Positions 51,605 to 60,010 of a stretch of 64,000 bases of DNA are shown one piece after another. This DNA is from Tritrichomonas musculus (taxonomy: Eukaryota > Parabasalia > Tritrichomonadida > Tritrichomonadidae). The notes below the pieces were generated by a model. That model did no database searches, was not told the origin of the DNA, and saw only the letters and a list, made by a program, of their open reading frames with translations. Where the stretch lies: NCBI GenBank assembly GCA_039105265.1, contig JAPFFF010000002.1, forward strand, positions 2,542,001-2,606,000. Direction: 5' to 3'. The stretch's first letter is position 1. Each line of letters starts with the position of its first letter. The position numbers and the translations under genes are program-made.

Positions 51605-52871
51605 TAGGGGGTGGAAAAAGTCTTTGCGTCTACCTTTTTTATGCTATTATTAGTTACTAAATAAAAAAACAAATATATAAATATGTTGATAATTAGATGA
51701 ACTTTTAAATGTAATATTTGTGATAAAAAATTATTTATTGAAACACTTCAATCACTCATTTGAGAAAAAGACGTTAACACAAATACGTTAAGCATTTTTA
51801 ATGGATATAGAAATCAGATGTGTTATACATTTCCTCTGGTTGAAAGGAAACACAAATAAAGAAATATATGAATCTATAATAGAAGCATATGGTGAAAATT
51901 CTATTTCACTCAGAACTGTTCAAGATCGGACACAAAAGTGCAAACAAGGTGACTATTCAATTTTTGACTTACCGAGATCCGGAAGACCTCCAAAAGATGA
52001 ACTCGTTCAGAAAATTAAAGATATACTTCAAGAAGATCCTTATCTCAGTACAAAAAAAATATCTAAAAAGGTTGGAGCTGATTCTAAAACCGTTAAGAAG
52101 ATTTTAACCATAAATCTTTCAATGAGTAAGGTCAATTTTAAATGGGTTCCATATCAACCTACTCCAGAAATAAAGGCAAAACGAGTTGAAATAGCTCAGA
52201 AATTATATAATTTCCTTTCCAACTCAAATGAACGCAAGTTGAACAAAGTTTTGACTCAGGATGAATCATGGTTTTATCTCGTCAATCAAAGAAATTCCAT
52301 GTGGCTTGAAAATGGAAGGCCTCGTCCGTTTAAAGTTAAGCAAACAATTGGAGCAAAAAAATTAATGGTGTCTTTTATTTGGGGTAGAACAGGTTTCAAA
52401 GGAATTACAATGTTACCTATTGGATAAAAATTTAATAAAGCTTTCTTTTCTGAAAATGTACTAGGAGATTTGGCCAAATCAATAAACACAAAAGGATATT
52501 TTTTACATTTAGATAACGCCAGACCACACTTAACACATGAAAAATACGATGAATTGGGCATCATTAGATTAGATCATCCGGCTTACTCGCCGGATCTGGC
52601 TCCATCAGATTTTTTTCTGTTTGGATATTTAAAAAAACTGTTAGAAGGTCAAATATTTGACAATGAAAACGAACTTTTTGAAAAGATCAAAGAATTGTCA
52701 TATGAAATTCCAACAGATGTTCTCAAATCTGTGTATGATGAATGGATCAAAAGGCTTTTAATTGTAATTGAAAGAGAAGGTGATTATATATATTAAACAA
52801 TATTTAATTTAATGATATCTTATTTTTTATATATAAAAAAAAGCAGACGCAAGGACTTTTTCCACCCCCTA
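51605..52871 (+). mobile_element. Mariner transposon copy 1, inserted in the capsid gene
   Basis: 1267 bp. Ends TAGGGGGTGGAAAAAGTC and GACTTTTTCCACCCCCTA form inverted repeats of about 30 bp with two mismatches (TTTGCGTCTAC against CTTGCGTCTGC). TA target duplications lie at 51603-51604 and 52872-52873. It is almost identical to copy 2 (58476-59743): I see one substitution at about 51761 and one small length or base change in the TATATA/poly-A stretch near the right end. It carries a transposase gene with one in-frame stop. Both copies must be very recent. Confidence 0.95.
51801..52796 (+). pseudogene. Mariner transposase with one in-frame stop, copy 1
   Basis: It opens at ATG 51801 and runs 208 codons to TAA 52425-52427, then continues in the same frame to 52796. 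The N-terminal half has the paired helix-turn-helix DNA-binding region (residues 1-105, with LRTVQDRTQK and PRSGRPPKDE) and the mariner WVPYQPT motif. The catalytic part shows TQDESWF, then HLDNARPH and YSPDLAPSDFFLFG. The spacing from the second to the third Asp is 31 residues by my count, where classical mariners have 34. The stop falls after LPIG and before KFNKAFF, in a linker where related transposases carry a charged or polar residue. The same stop is present in copy 2. Confidence 0.93.
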
Positions 52872-53889
52872 TATATGAACCATCAGATCCAAAATTATAT
52901 TGCTCACCAAGTCTGTATGTAAGTTTATATTTAATTGGTGCTGGAGTTGGTTCAGGAATTGGGTCTGGGCCTGGTTCAGGAGTTGGGTCTGGTGTTGGGT
53001 CTGGTGTTGGAGATGGGTCTGGAGATGGAGTTCCAGGTCCTGGTATAATAGCTTCATTACCAATTTGTGTAAATTGATGTTTTAAATGACCGCGGGCCTT
53101 TATTTCTTTCAATCTTTCTAATTCTGCAGATGAAATACTATCATTATCTTCTAGATAAGCTTTTGTTTCAGCAACAGTATAAGGGTCAATTGCTGCCCAA
53201 ACTAATCCTGCAGGTGATACTTGGAATCTTATAGAGAGATCACCTATGATACCATTAGGGAATAAATCGAATGCTTGTAATGCAAGTAAATCATCAAATG
53301 GCACGTTCAAATCAAATTCAACTTGTGATTTACCATTAGATTTGAATGAATTGAGGTTAACATAAGCACCAGCAACAGTTTGTGAATAATTTGAAACGTT
53401 TTCCCAAAGTGAATGTACAAAACGCCTACGTTTCTTCTCAGTTTCTGGTTTAACAGTGGAATATAAAAACCCTTCACGAATACATTCATTTTGCTGGTAT
53501 CCAACGTTTACATTATTATGGAGTATCTCCAAACGGTCAAACAATTGATTGGAAGATTTGAGACCGACAAATAATTTGTAAAAGTTATTTGGGTCATCAA
53601 TTTGTTGTAATTTTGCTAAATCAGTATTTAATTGTAAATCCAATTGGACGTGAAATGTTAAAAAACCTTTATCAACATCACTAATGAAGTGGTCAGGATG
53701 TGTTAAACTGATTTGGGAATATTGTCCTTGATGAAATGGTGCAGGTTGGTCATGGCAGTCAACAGTTCTGAATGAAAATGAGCGTGTACCATCATTAGTG
53801 TTAATCATTTCACGCATCTTATTAAAAGTGTCAAGTACATTCCCAGCTTCGATTTTGTAATTATGTGCTCTTTCGTTGCGATACAACAT
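52872..53889 (-). CDS. Major capsid protein, N-terminal part (cut by mariner)
   Basis: The upstream part of the capsid gene, starting at ATG 53889. Residues 1-130 (RSFSFRTVDCHDQPAPFHQG; LTFHVQLDLQL) begin the first jelly roll. KKRRRFVHSLWENVSNYSQT follows, then the beta-rich VEFDLNVPFDDLLALQAFDL and IGDLSIRFQVSP. Near its end is a Pro-Asp/Pro-Thr linker (about 25 residues) just before the mariner. The last codons of the open frame (to 52804) are mariner sequence. It is divergent from the small gene at 53941, with 51 bp between starts. Confidence 0.75.
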
Positions 53890-53940
53890 TTATGATACAA
53901 AAAAAGTACTTATTACAGGACTTTTTTCATTATAAAAACA

Positions 53941-54195
53941 ATGGGTATCGGAATCTTCAAGAAAATGAAAAATGCTTTTAAATCAGTCGGCAATACAATT
54001 AAGAATGTTGCAACTAAAGTCGGTAAAGCGCTTCCTAAAGTTGTTGAAATTGGTAAAAGAGTTACCAGTGCGGTAAAGCCTGTTTTAGGTGATATACCTC
54101 TTATTGGAGACACTATAAGAGCAATTGACACAGGGTTGAATGTTGTCGATAGAGGAATGAAAATTGGTAAGAGCTTGATAAATGAAGTAGAATAA
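53941..54195 (+). CDS. Small amphipathic basic protein (pVI/pX-like?)
   Basis: 84 aa, Lys-rich, Gly- and Val-rich, with a strongly amphipathic N-terminal helix (MGIGIFKKMKNAFKSVGNT) and a later hydrophobic patch (PLIGDTIRAIDTGLNVV). No Cys or Trp. Adenovirus membrane-lytic protein VI and core protein X, and their relatives in adintoviruses and Polintons, have this kind of composition and lie near the capsid genes, as here. The assignment is inference from composition and position. It is divergent from the capsid gene and 26 bp from the next gene. Confidence 0.6.
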   Translation: MGIGIFKKMKNAFKSVGNTIKNVATKVGKALPKVVEIGKRVTSAVKPVLGDIPLIGDTIRAIDTGLNVVDRGMKIGKSLINEVE

Positions 54196-54221
54196 AAACA
54201 AAAAAAATTTTTTGAAAATAA

Positions 54222-54668
54222 ATGGAATTGGAAGTAATTAACGAAATTACTACTGAAATAAAGAATTTTAAATCAATTGAGGAATTCAATTTGTACTATC
54301 AGAAACACAAGGACGAGATGAATGGACGCACCACACAGTACCTCAATAGAGTATATAAGATTATTACCCCCGATGGTGTTGAATATAGAATAACAAAAAA
54401 GAATTGTTCGAAAGAAGGAAATAAGAGAGTTGGGGGTGATATATTTTTAAAAAAAGTGTTTAAAAAGGAAGACCTAAAAGAGTTAGAACAAGATGTTATT
54501 AGAGCTGATATTGAAAGTGTGAAGGATGAGATTAAGCAGATAATATCGCGCATTCATGCGAATGAGCTTCTAGCGAATCGCATTGAGCAATCAGAGAAAA
54601 AAATAATAGAACTAACATCAACTGTGAATCAGATAGCTAAATATATTAATACTATGAATAATATGTAG
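54222..54668 (+). CDS. 148-aa protein with C-terminal coiled coil
   Basis: The N-terminal half is a small globular-looking domain (FKSIEEFNLYYQKHKDE; YKIITPDGVEYRITKKN), and the C-terminal half (about 85-148) is a heptad-type coiled coil (VIRADIESVKDEIKQIISR; EKKIIELTSTVNQIAKYI). No known family. It could be a trimeric or dimeric virion accessory protein. It is in the rightward cluster from 53941 to 56944. Confidence 0.6.
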   Translation: MELEVINEITTEIKNFKSIEEFNLYYQKHKDEMNGRTTQYLNRVYKIITPDGVEYRITKKNCSKEGNKRVGGDIFLKKVFKKEDLKELEQDVIRADIESVKDEIKQIISRIHANELLANRIEQSEKKIIELTSTVNQIAKYINTMNNM

Positions 54669-54669
54669 C

Positions 54670-54903
54670 TTAAATCTTACTATTAATTGGGACCACTGAA
54701 TGGTTCAAAGAATATGTATGATAGTTGAGTTTTTTTGTAGTTATTGGAGGTTTTTCATGGTTTATAGTTCCCTTCAAATCTCTCTTCTTGATTATAGGTG
54801 CAGAATTGATTCTGGTACGCTCTTTTTGCATTTCCAATTGAAGTCTGTCGTAGAAATTCATTCTTTTATCATCTCTTATCGCGCGTCTCTGTTGAAAAGA
54901 CAT
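54670..54903 (-). CDS. Small basic protein, unrecognised
   Basis: 77 aa, basic at the N-terminus (QQRRAIRDDKRMNFYDRLQL), then KKRDLKGTINHEKPPI, with no membrane or metal motif. Its stop touches the previous gene and its start is 16 bp from the divergent 54920 gene, which supports it being real in this compact element. It may be a DNA-condensing or scaffold peptide. Confidence 0.5.
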   Translation of the reverse strand: MSFQQRRAIRDDKRMNFYDRLQLEMQKERTRINSAPIIKKRDLKGTINHEKPPITTKKLNYHTYSLNHSVVPINSKI

Positions 54904-54919
54904 TTTTGTATTGAAATAA

Positions 54920-55150
54920 ATGAGTGAATTAAGTGATTATAAGAGGGAAATTCCTGAACTTAAAAGAATTAAACGAGCGCTAAAAGAGAAATGCTACGAC
55001 TATAAACAACATCTCAATAACGTAAAATCAGGTATGCTTGGCTCAAATGGATTAGCAGTAAGAGAATCGTTAATTGAGGATATTGAATCTTTAAAAGAGA
55101 AAGTTCACAAACTCGAAAAAGAATTTGATAGATTAACCAATAAAGAGTAA
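54920..55150 (+). CDS. 76-aa coiled-coil protein
   Basis: Two helices with heptad pattern (PELKRIKRALKEKCYDYKQH; IEDIESLKEKVHKLEKEF) joined by a short Gly/Ser turn. In Maverick C the position next to the ARILSSE gene is held by another small helical protein (61728-61973) ending in a similar DIESIK segment, so the two may be equivalents. Function unknown. Confidence 0.6.
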   Translation: MSELSDYKREIPELKRIKRALKEKCYDYKQHLNNVKSGMLGSNGLAVRESLIEDIESLKEKVHKLEKEFDRLTNKE

Positions 55151-55177
55151 GATGTATAGAGATTTTTTTGCACTGAA

Positions 55178-55840
55178 ATGTCAAGTATTATGAATAAAGC
55201 ACGTATATTATCTTCAGAAAACGATGCAAGTGTAAAACAGAGTCAAGAAACAAATATAGAAATCAAATTAGCTCCTCAACGCAATGCTTCAGTAGCATAT
55301 CCACAAGTTCCACCATATGAATCCTTTGGAGGCCCTTGCAAAGCAAGTGATGGGAGGAACGCACCACAACCACAAAATGTAAATTTTACTATACCACCGC
55401 GAACGGAGTTCGAGTCAATGAAATTGCCGACCCCACAACAGGGTTTTGCTTCTCAATACATACCTCCAACCAACAGTGTTGCCCAAGACAGAGGAATTGC
55501 AGATTTAGGCAATGAGTTGGATTCACTTGAAAAGAAAAATAAATTTTTGGAGTTGCTTGTTGGGATGTATGAGAATAACCCATTAAAGGTAAACTCTTAT
55601 GTAGTATGTAAATCAACCTTATTAATGGATTTGATAAAGCTGTTGACAGATTGTGATAAAGTTGATTTGGTTATTGAAGATGAAGAACCTGGTTGTTGTA
55701 TTGCTAATGTTGCAAAACTGATAAAGATTGATAAGATATTAATCACTAAAGATGGTAAATCCGAAGAACTAAAATACTGCTACAATCATGTCTATACAGA
55801 GTTTGTCAAATACGCAATATCACTCAAATATTGTTGCTAA
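55178..55840 (+). CDS. Conserved Maverick protein with ARILSSE motif (copy B)
   Basis: 220 aa: head MNKARILSSENDASVKQSQE, a Pro/Gln-rich disordered middle with a CKASDGRNAPQ insert (DNA hairpin CTTGCAAAGCAAG at 55335-55347, the same 13-mer as in copy A at 891-903), and a conserved C-terminus (KNKFLELLVGMYENNPLKVN; LLTDCDKVDLVIED; DKILITKDGKSEELKYCYN). It starts at Met 1 or Met 5; homology supports Met 5 (55190). It lies upstream of the 43-aa membrane protein and ATPase, an order repeated in C. Confidence 0.78.
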   Translation: MSSIMNKARILSSENDASVKQSQETNIEIKLAPQRNASVAYPQVPPYESFGGPCKASDGRNAPQPQNVNFTIPPRTEFESMKLPTPQQGFASQYIPPTNSVAQDRGIADLGNELDSLEKKNKFLELLVGMYENNPLKVNSYVVCKSTLLMDLIKLLTDCDKVDLVIEDEEPGCCIANVAKLIKIDKILITKDGKSEELKYCYNHVYTEFVKYAISLKYCC

Positions 55841-55900
55841 TTACTTTTTCTTAATAAGAAATAATGACTTACTTTAGTAAGGCTTTTTTTCGAAGGAAAA

Positions 55901-56032
55901 ATGTTTTGTGAGATACTTTTATGTATGATTCTAGCTGTTAATGTTATGGAGTTATTTGTGATAATATCAGCATTGAAACCTGATGAACCACCTGAATTAA
56001 GTGAAGAGATGCGACAGAAACTTTATTGCTAA
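55901..56032 (+). CDS. 43-aa single-span membrane protein, conserved in B and C
   Basis: This short frame lies between the ARILSSE gene and the ATPase. It begins MFCEILLCMILAVNVMELFV, one hydrophobic span of about 20 residues at the N-terminus, then a short polar tail with PDEPPELSEEMRQKLYC. The Maverick C equivalent (60938-61069, minus) is exactly the same length, sits between the same two neighbours, and ends in EPELSEEIRTKMYS. Conservation of length, topology and tail across diverged copies argues for a real protein. It might anchor or recruit the ATPase to membranes, or act as a virion membrane or exit factor; that is a guess. Confidence 0.75.
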   Translation: MFCEILLCMILAVNVMELFVIISALKPDEPPELSEEMRQKLYC

Positions 56033-56035
56033 GAA

Positions 56036-56944
56036 ATGCTTAAACCAACAAAGTTTGATTATTCGACAGTGTTTTTTTCAGATTCTAGTGATACAGAAGA
56101 GCTATTTACTGAACCTCAGATAAAACCCTTTTTTAACATCGACATTGAGATGAGTAAAGCGTATAAAAAAAATGAATCCAAGATATTGAGTGAATCTATT
56201 AGACCAATTGCTGATGGTATCTACGCAAATTATAATTCATTAAACATCATTGTTGGAGCTCAAGGTAAGGGTAAATCTCATATTGTATTGCGTGATATTA
56301 TTCAAATATCAAGAATCCCTGATGCTGCTCATTTAATTGTTTATATTAGTAAGAATGGAGTTATAAATGATTCAACATTTGAAGCACAGCGAGAATTGAT
56401 TAAACTTCCTATAAAAGTTATATCTGATTCAAATGCTGAGAATTACTTAAAAGAACTTGATTTATGGAAAGAATTGTATGATAAATACGTTAATAATAAT
56501 ACTCGATTAGATGAAGAGAAGATAAATAAGATGCTCTCCTTTTTATGTATTTCACAAGCGAAGCTTGGGCCAGCAAAGCTGTCACAGTTGAATTCACAGG
56601 CAAAGCCTCTAAATACTATCATTTTATGTGAGGATTTCATTAAATCAAAGCTATTGAAATCAGCTTATTTTACCAATTATATCACTCAATTACGGCACAA
56701 ACATTCTATTGTCTACGTTAATGTTCAATTCTTTAAAGCAATACCGACGGATTACAAGAATAACTGTACATCGTTCTTCATATTTAATGGATTCTCACGA
56801 CAGAAAATGGGTTATATATACCAACAAGTTGTTATGCCAATTGAATTCGAAAATTTGTGGAGGAGATATTGTTGTATGAAAAATCATGATTTCATCTTGG
56901 TGAACACACGAGAAGGTAGTATAGAATTTATTAGTTGTGTGTAA
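56036..56944 (+). CDS. Packaging ATPase (A32/HerA-like), Maverick B
   Basis: 302 aa. Walker A GAQGKGKS at about residues 74-81, Walker B NTIILCEDF at about 195-203, then TQLRHKHSIVYVNVQFFKA, which resembles the sensor region of A32-type ATPases. It would translocate element DNA into the capsid. Relative to the homologue at 59999, this copy has an in-frame insertion around residue 175-190 reading SQAKLGPAKLSQLNSQ, also present in the unrelated 341-aa protein. It starts 3 bp after the 43-aa gene and is convergent with the 160-aa gene. Confidence 0.83.
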   Translation: MLKPTKFDYSTVFFSDSSDTEELFTEPQIKPFFNIDIEMSKAYKKNESKILSESIRPIADGIYANYNSLNIIVGAQGKGKSHIVLRDIIQISRIPDAAHLIVYISKNGVINDSTFEAQRELIKLPIKVISDSNAENYLKELDLWKELYDKYVNNNTRLDEEKINKMLSFLCISQAKLGPAKLSQLNSQAKPLNTIILCEDFIKSKLLKSAYFTNYITQLRHKHSIVYVNVQFFKAIPTDYKNNCTSFFIFNGFSRQKMGYIYQQVVMPIEFENLWRRYCCMKNHDFILVNTREGSIEFISCV

Positions 56945-56974
56945 AAAAATATGGTATATTCAAAGTATATTTTT

Positions 56975-57457
56975 TTAGTCTAATACAATATTTTGATGAG
57001 TACCCTTAAATATTGTTGGTTCTGGTATATCATATTTCTCTCTTAGCTTTAATAACATATCGCGGTTTGTTTTGTTGATTCGTTCAATAGAATAATTGTA
57101 ATATTTATTTCCATTATAATTCTGCTCAATACTTGAACCGTTAACAAAGAACTCTAATGAATTACAGTTAATTCTTCTCCTTGTATTTGATGTTAAAACG
57201 ACATGCTCAAACCCCATTTCTTTGATTTTATCTGGGTAGAATCTAATTGTTTTATCCGGTGTTTGTAGTGAAATGTATAACACTTTCGCAATAAAACTCG
57301 ATTTGTTGATAATAGGATATTTTTCGCAAAGCAGTGTGAAATCACATTTATTGAAATCATCAGGGTTTTCCAATAGTGAGATAAGATTGTTGATATATTC
57401 GAAAACTCTAAGCGATTTGCTCACAAACTGTGTTTGAGTCTTGCTATTGCAAGCCAT
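56975..57457 (-). CDS. 160-aa conserved Maverick protein at the element end
   Basis: A mixed helical and beta protein: VFEYINNLISLLENPDDF, LLCEKYPIINKSSFIAKVLY, then VVLTSNTRRRINCNSLEFFV and YYNYSIERINKTNRDML. A homologue in Maverick C is split by the second mariner (58279-58475 and 59746-60010). In both elements it is the outermost gene, convergent with the ATPase, and starts about 50 bp inside the terminal repeat border in B. The beta part with conserved Arg triplet (RRR) suggests nucleic acid contact, but the function is unknown. Confidence 0.7.
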   Translation of the reverse strand: MACNSKTQTQFVSKSLRVFEYINNLISLLENPDDFNKCDFTLLCEKYPIINKSSFIAKVLYISLQTPDKTIRFYPDKIKEMGFEHVVLTSNTRRRINCNSLEFFVNGSSIEQNYNGNKYYNYSIERINKTNRDMLLKLREKYDIPEPTIFKGTHQNIVLD

Positions 57458-57503
57458 TTGATATGTGAATAAAAATTTAAAAAAATATTTGATTTACTGT
57501 TTG

Positions 57504-57731
57504 GCTGTCAATTGGAGGCTCAAATTATTCGACTCCAAAAAAGTGCTAGAAATCATTGAGTTTCATAGTTGGGGCTCACAGTGTTGTAGACAGTGAGCTA
57601 AAAAACCTTGAGTTCTGAAAATGGGTTAGAAAATAAGGAAAATCGCGTGAAACCCTTGAGCGACTAACATGGAGGTAGGCCGCCAGATGTGATTTATTAT
57701 CTGACCCCCAATACGCACATACTACACTACT
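57504..57731 (-). repeat. Right terminal inverted repeat of Maverick B
   Basis: 228 bp, matching 34926-35152 inverted. It is followed directly by AAGGAG (57732-57737), the second copy of the target duplication. Confidence 0.96.
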
Positions 57732-57961
57732 AAGGAGGGGCTTTTGGAGAGGTGATTAAAAAATGACCCCTCAAACCAGGATTTACAGACCCCAAACCTC
57801 AGCTACATGACTCAAAAAATCGCCACTTTTTCAAAATTAGCCCTCGAAACTTTCACAAAATGGCATAGACAAATTTTGAATAAATTGACGAACTCCCAAA
57901 AATAACAACAACGAAAAATAGAACTTTCAAAAATTTTTTATTTTTTTATCAGCAATTTATA

Positions 57962-58204
57962 ATGTCAAACCAAGCCGAAGCTGCGAGCACTCGCTGCCTC
58001 CGACAAACGGAGGAACAATTAAGCACCCTCATTAATAGAATCAACAAAAAGCTAAAAGGTTGGAGACCAGCATTAAAATACCTCTACGATAATGATGATG
58101 TTGTTGACGGAGTACTAAAAGAGATAAATCACTTTATTGAACAACTAAAGAAATTCAACGGTCCTATTGAATTAATTGCTGAACTTGAAGAACTCATTTA
58201 TTAG
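57962..58204 (+). CDS. 80-aa helical protein with hairpin-encoded head
   Basis: After a short head (QAEAASTRCLRQTEEQ) encoded by two consecutive DNA hairpins (GCGAG-CA-CTCGC at 57983 and CCTCCG-ACAAA-CGGAGG at 57997), the protein is helical (LINRINKKLKGWRPALKYL; VLKEINHFIEQLKKF; LIAELEELIY). No homologue is seen in B or A. Function unknown. Confidence 0.55.
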   Translation: MSNQAEAASTRCLRQTEEQLSTLINRINKKLKGWRPALKYLYDNDDVVDGVLKEINHFIEQLKKFNGPIELIAELEELIY

Positions 58205-58278
58205 ACAATTCATTTAATTCATTCTCAAGCTGATGAACTTTATTTTTGTTTTTTGTTTTTTAATTTCATGATAAAGAT

Positions 58279-58475
58279 ATGTCAAGCACGCCTAAGGTTT
58301 ATGATTATGTCAATTCGTTGATTGATATGTTAGATGAATCAGAGAAGTTTAAACAATGTAATTTCTCAATTCTGTGTGATAGATATCCAATACCTTGTGG
58401 AAAAGCTGCTTATAAATCTAAAGTGATATACATATCATTGAAGAACAAAGATAATGCATTTAAACGATTATATTA
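58279..58475 (+). CDS. 160-aa-type conserved protein, 5' part (cut by mariner copy 2)
   Basis: The N-terminal part of the homologue of the Maverick B gene at 56975-57457: VYDYVNSLIDMLDESEKF, SILCDRYPIPCGKAAYKSKV, IYISLKNKD. The gene is interrupted at a TA by the mariner at 58476; the 3' part lies at 59746-60010. The remaining codons of the open frame to 58524 are mariner sequence. Confidence 0.72.
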
Positions 58476-59743
58476 TAGGGGGTGGAAAAAGTCTTTGCGT
58501 CTACCTTTTTTATGCTATTATTAGTTACTAAATAAAAAAACAAATATATAAATATGTTGATAATTAGATGAACTTTTAAATGTAATATTTGTGATAAAAA
58601 ATTATTTATTGAAACACTTCAATCACTCATTTGAAAAAAAGACGTTAACACAAATACGTTAAGCATTTTTAATGGATATAGAAATCAGATGTGTTATACA
58701 TTTCCTCTGGTTGAAAGGAAACACAAATAAAGAAATATATGAATCTATAATAGAAGCATATGGTGAAAATTCTATTTCACTCAGAACTGTTCAAGATCGG
58801 ACACAAAAGTGCAAACAAGGTGACTATTCAATTTTTGACTTACCGAGATCCGGAAGACCTCCAAAAGATGAACTCGTTCAGAAAATTAAAGATATACTTC
58901 AAGAAGATCCTTATCTCAGTACAAAAAAAATATCTAAAAAGGTTGGAGCTGATTCTAAAACCGTTAAGAAGATTTTAACCATAAATCTTTCAATGAGTAA
59001 GGTCAATTTTAAATGGGTTCCATATCAACCTACTCCAGAAATAAAGGCAAAACGAGTTGAAATAGCTCAGAAATTATATAATTTCCTTTCCAACTCAAAT
59101 GAACGCAAGTTGAACAAAGTTTTGACTCAGGATGAATCATGGTTTTATCTCGTCAATCAAAGAAATTCCATGTGGCTTGAAAATGGAAGGCCTCGTCCGT
59201 TTAAAGTTAAGCAAACAATTGGAGCAAAAAAATTAATGGTGTCTTTTATTTGGGGTAGAACAGGTTTCAAAGGAATTACAATGTTACCTATTGGATAAAA
59301 ATTTAATAAAGCTTTCTTTTCTGAAAATGTACTAGGAGATTTGGCCAAATCAATAAACACAAAAGGATATTTTTTACATTTAGATAACGCCAGACCACAC
59401 TTAACACATGAAAAATACGATGAATTGGGCATCATTAGATTAGATCATCCGGCTTACTCGCCGGATCTGGCTCCATCAGATTTTTTTCTGTTTGGATATT
59501 TAAAAAAACTGTTAGAAGGTCAAATATTTGACAATGAAAACGAACTTTTTGAAAAGATCAAAGAATTGTCATATGAAATTCCAACAGATGTTCTCAAATC
59601 TGTGTATGATGAATGGATCAAAAGGCTTTTAATTGTAATTGAAAGAGAAGGTGATTATATATATTAAACAATATTTAATTTAATGATATCTTATTTTTTA
59701 TATATATAAAAAAAGCAGACGCAAGGACTTTTTCCACCCCCTA
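58476..59743 (+). mobile_element. Mariner transposon copy 2, inserted in a Maverick C gene
   Basis: 1268 bp, same ends and TA target (58474-58475, 59744-59745) as copy 1, and nearly the same sequence throughout. It interrupts the 160-aa-type gene of C. Confidence 0.95.
58672..59667 (+). pseudogene. Mariner transposase with one in-frame stop, copy 2
   Basis: The translated sequence is the same as in copy 1 over both parts (58672-59298 and 59341-59667 and the frame between), including the TAA at 59296-59298. DNA-binding head, WVPYQPT, TQDESWF, HLDNARPH and YSPDLAPSDFF are all present. The shared stop means both copies descend from a stop-bearing parent that was mobilised either in trans or by read-through. 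Confidence 0.93.
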
Positions 59744-59745
59744 TA

Positions 59746-60010
59746 TGATAAGATTGTTGAACTCGGACTCGAATATATAACATTAACATCAAATGTTAGA
59801 AGAAGAATATCAACAACATCTATTGAGTTCTTCGTTGAAGGTTCAAATGAAGAGCAATCATTTAAAGAATACAAGTATTATAATTATAGCATCAGGAAAG
59901 TTAATGATAAGAAAACAAAGGAACTCATTGAACAGATGAGACAAAAATATAATATCAATACACCACAACTGTTTGTTGGTGTTCAACAACAAATTGTATT
60001 AGATGAATGA
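59746..60010 (+). CDS. 160-aa-type conserved protein, 3' part (after mariner copy 2)
   Basis: It encodes LEYITLTSNVRRRISTTSIE, FFVEGSNEEQSF, YYNYSIRKVNDKK and a QQIVLDE end, aligned with the second half of 56975-57457. It overlaps the end of the convergent ATPase gene by 12 bp. Confidence 0.7.

Larger units (their letters stand above)
34926..57731. mobile_element. Maverick/Polinton B, both ends present, 22.8 kb
   Basis: Terminal inverted repeats (34926-35152 and 57504-57731) start AGTAGTGTAGTATGTGCG and appear to differ by a single base over 227 bp. A perfect 6-bp target duplication AAGGAG flanks them (34920-34925, 57732-57737). Both features are the textbook signature of Polintons. Contents: polymerase, fibre-like protein, 836-aa protein, integrase, HNH nuclease, major capsid, small basic and coiled-coil proteins, ARILSSE protein, 43-aa membrane protein and packaging ATPase. 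The near-identity of its repeats indicates a recent insertion. It carries two later insertions (41225-42427, 51605-52871) and perhaps one smaller break; otherwise it looks whole. I did not recognise an adenain-type protease. Confidence 0.96.

Noticed and set aside
51801-52796. Possible reassigned stop codons (TAA/TAG read as Gln or Glu), suggested by frames that continue past stops
   Set aside because: The 1493-codon polymerase and other long frames contain no internal TAA or TAG and end normally at TAA. The 15701 gene ends at TAA directly before a T run. The standard code fits; the stop in the mariners is shared by descent.
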